A stretch of 64,000 nucleotides of DNA from Tetragonia tetragonoides (GCA_038025085.1 CM076143.1:12881501-12945500); one strand, 5' to 3'. Counted from the stretch's first letter, positions 37,401 through 49,785 are shown. A program made the numbers and translations. The notes: a model not told the origin generated them from the sequence alone.

Positions 37401-37782
37401 TATCCTTAATTTCGTTTACCCAACCATGGAGGGGCTTATTTCCAGCATGTACGAATGCGTGTTCGAAAGCACTACTAAAAAAGAATAAAGAACGACAAGA
37501 TTGAAAATTAGGAAAAACCTAATCGAAACGAGAGAGGAAAATTTCGTCTTCTTCCATAAAAGCCTTCGAATCGAAATTCGGACCCAATGAAAAGCCAGGA
37601 AGGTGGGTTGAAGAGAAGGAAGGTTCTGGAGGAGATAAGACCACAGCATTTCGATGCTGAAGCCTCGAAGGACGATACGAATCCGGATAATTTTTTATTA
37701 TTTTGTAAAGATTAACAGCATCTTTAGCCTTTTTGAGGTTATCAACATCTTTCAAATCAAGGAAAGGTTCGGAATTTGCCAT

Positions 37783-38053
37783 GGAAGAACAAAACGATGA
37801 AGATTGAAGGAGAAGAGTATTGAAGAATTCAGGTTTCTTGACGAAAAGAGAGAAAGCAGTGGAAGTAAGGAAGTTAAAGGATGAATATATAGAAGGGCGG
37901 TAATCATCATTGACTAAAAAGCACGATTACCCATGACCAATTAAAAGACACATGCAAAAGCAACTGTAACATCAAAACACGGGAAACGAAGCGTCAATAG
38001 TACAAATAATACAAAATAAACTCGAAATGTTTATATATGTGTTAGGGGGCAAT
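37783..38053 (+). other. Tat element segment before the 3' LTR, with polypurine tract
   Basis: Upstream region (minus sense) of the antisense gene, where its promoter should be. The last bases before the 3' LTR, TTAGGGGGCAAT (38042-38053), are the polypurine tract that primes plus-strand synthesis. Confidence 0.6.
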
Positions 38054-39002
<949 letters not shown>

Positions 39003-40815
39003 AGGCCAAAGACTTGTTTTTTCATTGTATTATCTAAATTGAATTTGTAACTTTACAAGACTTCTGGCCCCAAGTTATAAAAATTATTGTATCAAGTTGA
39101 TGCGATATCAATCCATAATCATGAACTTCAGGGATGATAATTGTACCATAAAGTAATTTCTCCTTTTGATTAATCGGAGATAAGTATACCTCTTTTGTGA
39201 TATTTGGGATCACTATCAGTAATTGATTTGTTCATATCAATCTCCATGAACATATATTTCTAAATCAACTTTGGACTTTTGGCGAAAGGATTGTATCGTC
39301 CTTGTAAATATTTACGAAACTTGGCACATTTTCTTTATGGAACTTCTGGCCCAAAATTTTCATGAACGACTAGTTCATGTATTCAATATAATATCAATAT
39401 AATCATGAACTTCAGGTCATGATTGTGTCATCATGCAATTTGTGTCTCATTGGAGATACCCCTCTTTGTGATCTGCAGGATCATTATAAATAATTTCTTT
39501 CACACATGGGGTTTAAAATCATAAACAAGTCTTATAGACCATGATTCATACTAGCTCACTGTCTCAATTTACGAGCCTTCAGGCTTTACATAAACTTATC
39601 TTCAGAATAAGTATATTGGACAATTAGTCCATTGACTATTCATTCGTGAGTTTGATAACCTATCTTCAGATCATTGATTCCAGTAGTTTGTAACTTTTCT
39701 CTCACATATATAAGAAATTCAAGCATTATAATCTTTAAACCTCTTCCACGTTACTCAATATATGAAATATACAACACTTATGTCCAAATAAAATTCCGCA
39801 ATGTTTTCCATCATGAATGACAAATAATTTATTGATTTATACTTTTGATCACAGAAATACTCAGTAAAGGTACAAATTATATTATTTGTTCCATCATAAT
39901 AAAACAAACCAAATATTATTATTCAAAACTTTTGGCAATAGCTTATCAAATAAATTAGTGCTTTCTAATTCACTGCTATGTTCCAAGAACATTACTTACC
40001 TGTATATTGATACAATATGATGAACATATAGCATAGTAAAAGCAGTCTATGCATACAACTCAACATGCTAATCTGAATTCATGCTTAAGTGTCTCAACCA
40101 ATGAAAAACCATAAACAAATAAATTACACAATAGCGAATAACTAACCATGACATAGCTAAGCATCGAGTCAAATATAATTGCAGTACAAATAACTCCAAA
40201 AGTTATCAACATAAACTTGCGATCTCGTATATCTGATGGTAGAATTAAAGATAAAATGACAATTTATATATGAGAGAATTTACCATCTACCACTATTTCA
40301 TACCAAAGATTTAAAAGCGGCAAAGGTTCAAATCCACCCAATAGTACAACAAACAAGCTAGTGTACTAACTAACAAACGCATATTTGAGCAGTTGGTCAA
40401 TGAACATAAGCAATCATTGGCAATTTGATATATAGGCCAATATATCACAGGTAATGAGAAATATTAGAGTAAGTCAGAGAGGTACGAAATACATGGTTGA
40501 GCGAATAGTGATAACCAAGCCTGGATCAGTGAAAAATACCTGGAGTGAGGCATATAAAAGAAAAAAATAAAACGACGGTCAGGATCAATTTGATAGGGCA
40601 TAATACCTTCTGGTTGTATCAATCAACGTCCAAAATTTTACTTGACACACACGAATTGATGATCTAAAGTTTTGATTTTGTAGGTGCAATTAATCCAAAA
40701 CGATATCTTCATCAATCAGCCGCCGAAATCAATTAACCATTTAGTTTGTGTGCGAGTAATAAATAACATAGGAAATTTGCTAGGGTTAGAGACTGGTGCT
40801 GATAACATAGTTAAT
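39003..40815 (-). other. Internal remnant of outer LTR element (5' side), non-coding
   Basis: Contains loose repeats about 290 bp apart starting AATCATGAACTTCAGG (about 39116 and 39402) and ACTTCTGGCCC words. The latter resemble the Tat target site ACTTCAGGC|C. The primer-binding-like TATCAGCACC lies near the right LTR. No frame has domain character. Confidence 0.5.
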
Positions 40816-41031
40816 TGACAATATGCCCATTGTTGTGAAACAATTATAGAGATAGTAGAAAGTAAAGGGGAGCAAGAGATGTCTGTATTATTCATATGAG
40901 GGATATGTATACTACAAGAGGACCTAGGGTTTTGCTTGTAGAGCAAGAACCCTAGTACAAGATATAGTAAGTATCTAGCTATAGTATCTCTACAATATAT
41001 TGTACATCCACATATAATATATTTCATAACA
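40816..41031 (-). repeat. LTR of the outer element (5' LTR)
   Basis: Direct-repeat partner of 17108-17323 with six differences by eye in 216 bp. Confidence 0.85.
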
Positions 41032-41336
41032 CCCCTTTTATATATACGTTATTTTTTTAAATCAATAAAACATATTACAAATGAGTCTCATTTTAAAGCA
41101 TATTTCGTACTCTTTCCATTGGTGTAAGAAATTTAATTTTTTAAGAGGTGGAAGTAAAGTTAAATGCTATTTAAAATCTAATAATTTACTCTTTAATGAT
41201 TTAGAAAAGTACAACTTTAGTATATATTTCATACCAAAACCTATGTATCTATTTTATTTTTAATACTAAAATTTTATTACAATGGCTCGCTAATACTGTC
41301 AAGAAATACCTCCAAGCTAATGGAGTATTAGATTAA
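41032..41336. repeat. Dispersed repeat module, copy 2 (right half)
   Basis: Resumes the module cut at 16608: AATCAATAAAACATATTACA, TCTCATTTTAAAGCATATTT, then AATGGCTCGC and TACCTCCAAG words. It matches 14605-14770 closely. Confidence 0.7.
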
Positions 41337-42229
41337 ACAACAAAGGTTACGTAGGCCCTTAATGTTTTATCATTCGGCTGCGTAGACCATCGACGTTGAA
41401 AACTGGCTACATAAGCCATCAACGTTTCATTTTTGGGTGATGTGAACCATTGGCCACCGGTAGGCGAGACTCACACACAGATATAGATCATGTGCCAAAT
41501 ATGTGACTATTAAAATCTAAAATTTCTTCCTCCCATTTACTTACTTTGTGTCTGCTCCTGCACAATATACTCCTTTTTCTTTCTTTATATCCGTAACTTT
41601 CCTCTAGAATTAGGTCATTTTCTAATTCATAATTCTGCTACAAAACTCTAGTTCAATATTTGGTGCATGTCAAAGTCGGACTAATAGAAACTATTAGCAG
41701 TACTTTATGGATGCGAGATTTCTGTACTTGAATTGTTTTAATCTTACGTTAGAAATCTTCTTTTGCAGTTCAATTAGATTATAGTTTCATTTGTCTAAAA
41801 TTTCTTGTTAATTTTTTTACTTTATCCATAAATTTGGATGCAGGCATGTCAGAGAATCATCCAAAAAAGACATCACAAAAAATATTGAAAGTAAACGTAA
41901 AAGTTAATTGTTCATTCTCTAACATTACAAGCAATAACTTCACTAGGACTAATGATACTTTGATTAATAGAATATTATAGTAATGCAGTATTATTAACAA
42001 AAAGATATAAAAGTTGTGGAGTTTCCTCAAAATTTTTGTATTAACAAACTTTTTTTCTTTGCCCCACTTGCTATCGCCGGAGTGTGTACGCCACTCTTTA
42101 ACTTTTTGGTAGTCAATAGCCTACATGACCCGAAAACAAAACATCGATGGCCTACATAGCCGATTTTCAACGTCGATGATTCACATAGCCGAAAACTCAA
42201 ACGTTAAGGGTCTACATAACCTTTGTTGT
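41337..42229. mobile_element. Foldback/MULE-like element with tandemly repeated inverted ends
   Basis: About 130-bp terminal inverted repeats: ACAACAAAGGTTACGTAGG on the left, and its imperfect inverse ending CCTTTGTTGT at 42229. Each arm consists of 29-31-bp units (GG(C/T)TACGTAG.CCATCGACGTT...), three to four in a row. The centre (about 41480-42080) is non-coding as far as I can see. Inverted repeats made of tandem units are the hallmark of foldback elements; long arms also fit a MULE. The target duplication was not resolved. Confidence 0.75.
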
Positions 42230-42354
42230 ATATTATATGGATAAATTTGGTCATTCTTGTTTGCAATTGTTTCTCTGGTCAAATTCTTTTGACCAGTTGC
42301 TCACCAATTTATTGGTGGAGTACGCCTTAGGTTAACCTGTTTAGGTTACCTAGT

Positions 42355-42571
42355 TATCTTGCCTAATCAAAACTGAATTTTCATGAACTTATTTGAACTG
42401 ATTTACAATAACAAAGAGTAAAATTGTACTTTGGTGCATTGAATTGAATTTTTCTAAACTGAACTTCTTTATACTGAATTGAACTGAGTTTTATTGACTT
42501 GAACTGAAATATACTAAACTGAAGTGAAATTTACTAAATACTATAGGAATAAGTTGAAGAAAACAAGGCTT
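42355..42571. mobile_element. Partial MITE with TGAACTGAACT repeats
   Basis: Same degenerate ACTGAACTG composition and the AACAAGGCTTAG-type end as the element at 824-1301. The left boundary is unclear. Confidence 0.45.
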
Positions 42572-42601
42572 AGTAGGTAAGATTCAATTCTTGGGTATAG
42601 T

Positions 42602-43255
42602 TAGGGTTGCACAAGAATAGGTCTACACCGACTATTTAGACCGGACCTAACCGAACCGGGTCAGACCTAGACCAAACCTAATGTATTCGGTTAGGTCCAC
42701 GGTCCAGCTTTTATGGAATTTTGGTTTAGGTCTGGTTCGGTCTTTTTTCCGGTTTGGACCTGATTGGACCTAATTGGACCGAAAACCTTTAAATTATAAA
42801 AAAATATAAATAGATAAGTAACTTAATGGGGTTTGATGGATCGAAAAATTTTGAATTATGAAAACAAATATAAAAAAAATGGTTTTGTGGGCCGAAAACC
42901 TTTGAATTTTTTTAATTTTTTTAATTCATTCTTACATTGCTTAAACATCTTAAGTTTTGTTTGGACTTTTGTTGTGGTTTTTTTTTTTTTTTTTTTTTTG
43001 TGTTGTTTACTTGCTTGGAATTGAATATTATTTGGGCAATTTTTTTATCAGTATTATTAAAAATCATATTGGAGCTCAAAACAATTCAGGTTCATTAGGT
43101 CTATTCAGGTTCGGTCCAGGTTTTCCAGGTTTGGTTAAATCCAAGACCTATTGTATTTAGATTAGGTTCTCGATCCACCAAGTGACTAGATTCAGGTTCG
43201 GTCCAATTCAAGTTTGGTCCGGTTCAATTAGATTTTGGACCTATGTGCAGCCCTA
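42602..43255. mobile_element. hAT non-autonomous element with 8-bp target duplication
   Basis: The ends TAGGGTTGCACA and, inverted, TAGGGCTGCACA are near-identical. The flanks are GGTATAGT and GGTATAAT (7 of 8 match), an 8-bp duplication typical of hAT insertion. The subterminal regions are dense in GGTCC(G/A)GTT(C/T)-type words in both orientations. The two frames inside a poly-T/poly-F tract are not genes. Confidence 0.88.
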
Positions 43256-43378
43256 GGTATAATAGGTTTCACGTTCGAATATCTCTTTCTCCGTGTAAAT
43301 ATATATTAAACTGGCATTTGTATCTCATTTTGAGGGAAAAAAAGTAACTTTAAATGAAAACTTTAACATAACTCACTA

Positions 43379-43381
<3 letters not shown>

Positions 43382-43468
<87 letters not shown>
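43382..43468. repeat. (TA)n microsatellite
   Basis: About 43 TA dinucleotides. Confidence 0.98.
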
Positions 43469-43471
<3 letters not shown>

Positions 43472-43484
43472 AAAAGCTTCCACA

Positions 43485-43740
43485 GGTGGCATCACTAAAA
43501 ATCACTAAAAAAAGGTCTCGATTAAGTAGAGGGGTTCTATACGGTCAGAAAATGGCTTGCTTAAGTGTCACGCCCTATATTGTCAAAAAATGCCTCTTTC
43601 ATATGAAGTATAGATTAAGATGGGTATCATTTCAGAATATATTTTGTATTCTTTCTATTGGTATAAGAAGTTTGAATTTCTGAAACGTGGAACAAAAATT
43701 ATAAGTTGGGCTAATATTTAATTATTCCAAATGATTTACT
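43485..43740. repeat. Dispersed repeat module, copy 3
   Basis: AATGGCTTGCTTAAGTG, AAAAAATGCCTCTTTCATAT and TCTATTGGTATAAGAAGTTT match the modules at 14.5-14.97 kb and 41.03-41.3 kb in the same order. Confidence 0.55.
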
Positions 43741-43991
43741 GCTAATATATAACTTCGATATTTTATCTTATTCTATATTCTATTCATGTCATATTATTAA
43801 TGGTCAATTTTAGTGTCTCCCTAAGTATTATGAAGTAACTTGCATGGAGTAGGGAAAAAGAAGAAGGAAAAAAAGGAAAAGAAAGTAAGAATGTTCATGT
43901 TTGTTCAACCGTATCATAGAGTAGTAGAAGTTCAATGTGATATTCCCTCAAAATAAAGAAAATTATTAAGTAAGATTTAACATCATCATAT

Positions 43992-44300
43992 TGTTGAGAA
44001 ATATATGAGACAAGAAATTAAATGTAGGAAAGAAATCCTCAAACTTTGTATTCTCTGTGATTTGTTATTCTATTACATTCTACAATAACATGTAATATTT
44101 ATATGTGTTATGGGCGTATATATGCCGCACACAACACTCCTTATAATCAATGAATAAAAATCTCTTTCTAAATAATGATTCAATTGAATTCACTGATTAT
44201 CCTTCTTTACTATTATTATCATCCTATCTTATAGGATGGATTTGTGGAGAGAGAGAGAGAGTGGTTGGGAAAGAGGAGAGATGTTGTTGTAATTTTAATA
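43992..44300 (-). repeat. 3' LTR of the Ty1-copia element
   Basis: Direct repeat of 48548-48856 with three substitutions. Preceded (minus sense) by the polypurine tract at 44301-44311. Confidence 0.96.
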
Positions 44301-44307
44301 CTCCCCC

Positions 44308-44799
44308 TCAACGACAACTCTCTCTAAGTGCTTCAATTGAAATCATCCCAAGCTTCTCGCGGAATTCAACAAACTTGTTTGCACTAAGACCTTTAGTAAA
44401 GATGTCTGCCACTTGATCTTTACATTTAACATATTGCATCTTTATCTCTCCTCGAAGTACTTTCTCACGCACAAAATGATGATGGACCTCCACATGTTTG
44501 GTCCTTGCATGAAACATCGGATTTTCAGCCAGTCTTATTGCTGACTGATTGTCACAATACACCTTCACAGCGCAATTTGTAGGCTGATGAAGATCTTTTA
44601 GCAATTGTGTTAACCATGCACATTCTTGAGCTGTCATTGGTGCTGCTCTATATTCGACCTCTGTACTTGATAATGATACGGTAGGTTGTCTCTTACTGCA
44701 CCATGATATAACACCCGAACCAAGACTAAATACATAACCGGTTGTTGAAGGTCTCGTATCATGGTCACCTGCATAATCTGCATCACAAGTACCCATCAA
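44308..44799 (-). pseudogene. copia RNase H
   Basis: [31 protein letters not shown], and [20 protein letters not shown] are the standard copia RNase H blocks with their D-E-D residues. The domain is intact internally but is separated from RT by a frameshift near 44800. Confidence 0.93.
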
Positions 44800-46058
44800 C
44801 TCACATGCTTCTCCTTCTTAAAATAAACACCGTAGTTGATTGTTCCCTTGACATATCGCAAAATTCTTCTAACAGCATCTAAGTGATTTTTCTTGGGGTT
44901 CTGCATATATCTACTGACAACCCCAACTGCATATCCTATATCAGGCCTTGTTAGAGTCAAGTATATCAAACATCCAACAAGTTGTCGATATATTGTTGCA
45001 TCTCCTAGATCTTTACCTTCTGCTGAACATAATCGAACATTAGTTTCAATCGGTGTTGAAATGGGCTTACAGTCAAGCATTCCAAAATTTTGTAACAAGT
45101 CTCTGGAATACTTATGCTGACACAGAAATAGTCCTTCGCTAGTCCTTTCCACCTCTAAGCCAAGAAACTGCTTCAACTTTCCAAGCTCTTTCATTTGAAA
45201 TCGAACTGACAAATTAGCCCTTATCTGTTGCACTTCCCTTTCAGCATCTCTTGTGATGATAAGATCATCCACATATACTAGCACAATAGCTAGATTTCCA
45301 TCTCGAGCTTTCATAAATAAACTCGAATCAGCTGGTGCCATAGAATAACCATTCCTCAATAGGAATTCTGATATTTTTCCATACCATGCTCTTAGTGCTT
45401 GCTTCAAGCCATACAGAGCCTTCTTCACCTTGCACACATACGTTGGTTGTGAGTGACTCTCAAACCCTCTGGGTTATTCAATATAGATATCTCGATCTAA
45501 CTCCCCATGGAGAAAAGCATTTTTAACATCCATTTGCCATAGCTTCCATGACTTATTGGCTGCTAATGCCATCAATACCCTCACGGTAGTGATTTTTGCC
45601 ACTGGACTAAATGTCTCATCATAGTCTAGCCCGTATTGTTGAGAGAATCCTCTGACAACTAATCTTGCTTTATATCTCTCAATCGAACCATCTGGCTTAG
45701 TCTTCAACTTGTACACCCATTTACATGAGATGGGTTGTACATGTCTAGGCATAGGCACTAAATCCCATGTTTGATTTTGACTTAGTGCGTCCATTTCTTC
45801 TTTCATTGCTTGCCTCCATTCAATACTTTGAGACGCTTCCTCAAATGTAGATGGCTCTATCACCTGGTCATCTGCCAACATCGCAGCATTTGCATATTTT
45901 GGATTTGGCTTCCTTATTCTTGTGCCCCTCCGAAGTTGTGGCTTAAAACCTTGATTAGGCTCCTCAATCTGACTAGGTCTCTCTGCTTCTAGAGTATTAT
46001 GATGCACTCCGGTTTTCCATGGGCTCTTCATTCTTTCAGATGACTCAACATTAGTCAC
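44796..46058 (-). pseudogene. copia reverse transcriptase
   Basis: The RT starts with WRQAMKEEMDALSQNQTWDL and continues through CKWVYKLKTKPDGSIERYKA, MDVKNAFLHGEL and catalytic YVDD ([12 protein letters not shown], about 45270). One in-frame TAA (about 45474) lies between NAFLHGELDRDIYIE and PRGFES. A frameshift at about 46060-46100 breaks the link with integrase. Apart from these the domain is well conserved. Confidence 0.93.
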
Positions 46059-46099
46059 CTCCTCCCCTTTAGATGATACAATTTTATCATCTTCTATGT

Positions 46100-47626
46100 C
46101 TAATGTGGTTGAGCTTCAGTCTCCTTTATTTTCTCCTGGAGCTGATCTTCCATGTCCTTTGAATCTGGCAACAACACTGCTTGTGGTGACCACCATGATG
46201 ATGCTTCATCAAATACGACATTTCTTGATACGTAGCAGCGTCCTGTGGAAGGCTCACAACACTTCCACCCTTTGCGTTGAGTATCATACCCAACAAATAT
46301 ACATCTAACTGCCTTCTTATCAAATTTTCCACGGAGATGATCAGGAACAAATACATAACAAACACAACTAAAAATTCTGAAATGACTCACTGTAGGTACC
46401 ATATTCCAAAGCTTCTGGAATGGTGATATGAACCCTAATCTTGCCTGTGGCAATCTATTGATTACATGTGCCGCCATCTTCATACATTCCGCCCAAAAAC
46501 GCGGGGGTACATTTTTGGCATGTAACATACTTCGGCATATCTCTGCAATATGCCGATTCTTCCTCTCTGCGACACCATTCTGTTTTGGTGTGTGAGGACA
46601 AGTCAATTGACGACGAATTCGATTCTGCTTCAGAAACCCATTGAATTCGTTGGATGTATATTCACCCCCGTTATTCGTTCGTAAACATTGTAGTTTACGA
46701 CTGGCTTCTTTCTCTACCTCATCCTTGAATAATGTAAACTTGGACAAGGCCTCTGATTTTTCTTTCATAAAATCGACCCATACATATCTTGAATAATCAT
46801 CAACAAAGGTAATCATATATTTCTTACCACTTATTGATGTCTGTTAAACTGGGCCAAAAACATCTGAGTGCACTAATTCAAGTGGCACCTTGGCTCTGAA
46901 TTGTGACTCCTTATATGGCAACTGGTGTACCTTTCCATATTGACAACCAGCACAAACAATGCCATCTTAAACATCAATTTTAGGTAATCCATTCAATGAG
47001 GACTCCTTCATCATTATTTTCAGTTTATTATAACTGACATGTCCGAGTCTAGCATGCCACAAATCAGCCGTCTCGTTCCTCCTGGTCTTGTCGACATAAG
47101 CTTCTTGTGCCGACATCACATATACAGAATCTAAACGCCGCCCTTCCATGATTGGGGCATCTGATGGCTTGATCTTTTTGTAAACTTTGACATCGTACGG
47201 ACCAAATACAACATACTTTCCAGATGATGTCAGTTGTGAAACTGACAATATATTCTTCTTCATTCCTTCAACATGGAAAACATTTTCTAACCTCACCTTT
47301 TGAGAATCAAATCGAGGTTCGATCACAGTTTTTCCAATATGAGTAATTGGCAACTTAGTATTGTTAGCAGTAACCACATGATTTTCACCTTGATAATTTT
47401 GTTTGTTCTGGAGCTTCTCCAGATCTCCCGTCATGTGATTAGAACACCCAGAATCAATTATCCAATCTTCATTATAACTGATCTGGTTGCTACTTGTGAC
47501 CGCAAATGAAATCTCTTCAGTTTCTTCAACCAGCTCCGGTGACGATTCTAATTTCACCTTGGAACTTGAGCACTTTTCTTCTATCGAGCATAATGCGTGG
47601 AAATCCCATATTTCTTCATTTTTCAA
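46100..47626 (-). pseudogene. copia protease, pre-integrase and integrase
   Basis: Protease core WIIDSGCSNHMTGD (about 47445), GAG_pre-integrase LWHARLGHVSYNKL (about 47060), and the integrase catalytic core with HSDVFGP, FVDDYSRYVWV and the E in NGVAERKNRHI, plus a following RGKFDKKAVRCIFVGY block. Two in-frame stops (about 46967 and 46844) interrupt the protease-integrase path. Normally the protease matures the polyprotein and integrase inserts the cDNA. Confidence 0.93.
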
Positions 47627-48546
47627 ATGAGACGATGTGGCGATATTCCCTTCTGCTTGATTACTCCAACAATTCGAGCATAATGACCCTTTTTACTACA
47701 TTTATAACAATTTCCACTCTTTCTTTGGCTTCTTTGTGCATTATGTCTGCCTTTGGCTTCATTAAAACGAGCTCCCCCTTGTTGAGGACTTCTCCATGGT
47801 TGTTTCTTTTTCCAATGACCATGTTGCGCTTTTTCTTGATTTTCAACAATACGATATTTAACAAATTTCTTGTTACTAAAGAGCGTCTTTTCTTCTTCGT
47901 TTTTGGAATTACCAGGCTTTTGTTGATCAAGAGCTTCTTGATTTGCCAAGATGCTTTCCAATTGATCAATGGTCGGTTGTGTAGGCCATCCACGAGTGAT
48001 GAGGGTTTGGAATTCGGATCGAACTCCATGGATTATGATCCTTCTCATCCTTGTCTCACTAATCGGATTTTCTTCATCTAACTTCGATATTTCTCTACAA
48101 AGCGATTTTACTTTAGAGAAATATTGACCAATGGTCATGTCATTTTGCTCGATAGACATCAGCTCATTTTCGAGGCACTGCAGCTTCGCATCATTTGTTT
48201 TCTCATACAATGTCTTCAAAGTATCCCAAATTTCTTTGAGAGTTTTTGCCTCTTTTACCTTGTGTAGCACATCATCTATGATTGAGATCGTAAGAGCGAA
48301 CATAGCTTTTTTAGCTTTCACTCGCCATTTTTTACGATCTTCTACGCTTTCCTCAGAAGGGATTATTGTATCACTTCCTCCTACAATCTCCCACATTTCC
48401 TGTCCCTCTAAATAAAATTTCATGCGAAAACTCCAGTCACTATAATTATTCTCATTGAGCTTAACTAATTGGCTCATGGAACTCATCACATCTGCCATCT
48501 TAATATTTAATTGGAGTTGGTCCCTGACCTCTCGCTCTGATACCAA
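47623..48546 (-). pseudogene. copia gag (zinc-knuckle nucleocapsid cut by frameshift)
   Basis: The frame opens close to the primer-binding site. LNENNYSDWSFRMKFYLEGQ and the following helices are the UBN2/DUF4219-type gag. The C-terminal knuckle CYKCSKKGHYAR loses its last Cys because a one-base shift occurs at about 47655-47670; the next frame would supply it. The annotated ATG may not be the true start; MADVMSSMSQL is an alternative 16 codons in. Confidence 0.9.
48534..48545 (-). promoter_or_regulatory. Primer-binding site of the copia element
   Basis: TGGTATCAGAGC on the minus strand, complementary to the 3' end of initiator tRNA-Met, two bases inside the 5' LTR. Confidence 0.95.
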
Positions 48547-48547
48547 A

Positions 48548-48856
48548 TGTTGAGAAATATATGAGACAAGAAATTAAATGTAGGAAAGAAATCCTCAAAC
48601 TTTGTATTCTCTGTGATTTGCTATTCTATTACATTCTACAATAACATGTAATATTTATATGTGTTATGGGCGTATATATGCCGCACACAACACTCCTTAT
48701 AATCAATGAATAAAAATCTCTTTCTAAATAATGATTCAATTGAATTCACTGATTATCTTTCTTTACTATTATTATCATCCTATCTTATAGGATGGATTTG
48801 TGGAGAGAGAGAAAGAGTGGTTGGGAAAGAGGAGAGATGTTGTTGTAATTTTAATA
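48548..48856 (-). repeat. 5' LTR of the Ty1-copia element
   Basis: Partner of 43992-44300. Holds the element promoter. Target duplication CATAT follows at 48857-48861. Confidence 0.96.
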
Positions 48857-49254
48857 CATATAACTTGTGAATGACTCGTTTATGGCGCTGACACACTTAT
48901 ACTATATTTCACCTTATTATACTATCCCAACAACTCACTACATCAAATCACTAAGATTAAATTGCATTAGTTTTTTGCACTTAGTGATTCCAAATCTATG
49001 ATTTTCGGACTCGTAATTTCAACAAAAGTATCTGTGTTATATATTCGAACACAATGATATAATATAACACTAGAACACTTTAAATTAGCAATTAAAAATA
49101 CGCGAGCGAGCAGTCTGATCATTCGATTCTCAGATCCTCACCAAACCCGATCCTCATCTGGAAAAACACATTCTAGTACTCTTTTCAATTTCCTCGACTA
49201 ATTTGTAAAACACTACTTAACTCAATATTTTTCATTCCAGTAGTCTCAATCATA

Positions 49255-49785
49255 CCGATGGAGCAGCTAAAGGTTACCCAGGCTAGCGGGAGGTGGAGGG
49301 ATCTTCCGGGCTGACAATGGAGCGCATGTGCTTGCTTTCACAACTAAGATGGGTTTCGCATTGGCTCATCGCTTATGGCTGAATTGATGGCCATATTGGA
49401 TGGCTTATGCATCGCTAATTAAGCGTCTTAATATTGCCAAGCTTGTCGTGGAAACCGACTCGGAGTTGGCATTTGAAATGCTCAGAGCCCCTACACCAAA
49501 GTTTAGCCCTCACTACTTCACTTTGGAAGAATCCAAGGACATAATTCATAACACAAGCTGGTTGATCAAGATTAAGCATGTCTATCGCGAAGCGAACTCG
49601 ACCGTGAATTGGCTTGCGAACTATAGTCTCCTTATTCCTGAATTGTTTAGAGAATTTAATGCCCCTATTCCTAATATGATTGATATTCTCTTTGCGGACC
49701 TTACTAGAGTCGCAAAGCCTAGAATGACTTTAGTGTAATTTTATTTTGTTTGGGCATTTTCACGCCTTTCATGTCAAAAAAAAAT
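49255..49785 (+). pseudogene. LINE C-terminal RNase H fragment with A-rich tail
   Basis: Short shifted pieces (GGIFRADNGAHVLAF-like, AELMAILDGL) lead into an open part 49400-49738 with LAKLVVETDSELAFEML-like and IKHVYREANSTVNWLANY blocks. This is the RVT_3 RNase H that ends plant L1 ORF2. It stops at 49738 and is followed about 35 bp later by an A-run merging into (TA)n, as for a 5'-truncated LINE 3' end. It could alternatively be a host RNase H-like pseudogene. Confidence 0.7.

Larger units (their letters stand above)
29490..37782 (-). pseudogene. Antisense gene of the Tat element with plant-mobile-domain-like region
   Basis: Reads opposite to gag-pol, between integrase and the 3' LTR. The start is ATG at 37782 (MANSEPFLDLKDVDNLKKA). 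The same frame holds one TAG at 37519-37521, then a long open part 36466-37320 with FFTGLNPDTSSVE, YLHLVHTLSD and the overall hydrophobic pattern of the plant mobile domain (PMD, PF10536). Further stops follow 36466. The downstream part is spliced: an intron at 35002-35074 has perfect GT/AG ends, another is near 35255-35331, and a third donor lies at about 35630. A Ser-rich exon (35632-35888) and a coiled-coil exon (34480-35001) follow. The coiled-coil exon is broken by the LINE, and its frame resumes at 29566 and stops at about 29490. The function of such antisense ORFs is unknown. Confidence 0.75.
43992..48856 (-). mobile_element. Recent Ty1-copia retrotransposon with damaged coding region
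   Basis: 309-bp LTRs (43992-44300, 48548-48856) differ at three positions by eye. The flanks are CATAT on both sides, a perfect 5-bp target duplication. Domain order gag-protease-integrase-RT-RNase H is the Ty1-copia order. The primer-binding site TGGTATCAGAGC and polypurine tract TTGAGGGGGAG are intact. The LTR begins TATTAAAA instead of TG on the minus strand in both copies. Confidence 0.97.

Noticed and set aside
42833..43160. Two small frames with poly-Phe
   Set aside because: They cross a poly-T tract inside the hAT element; not genes.
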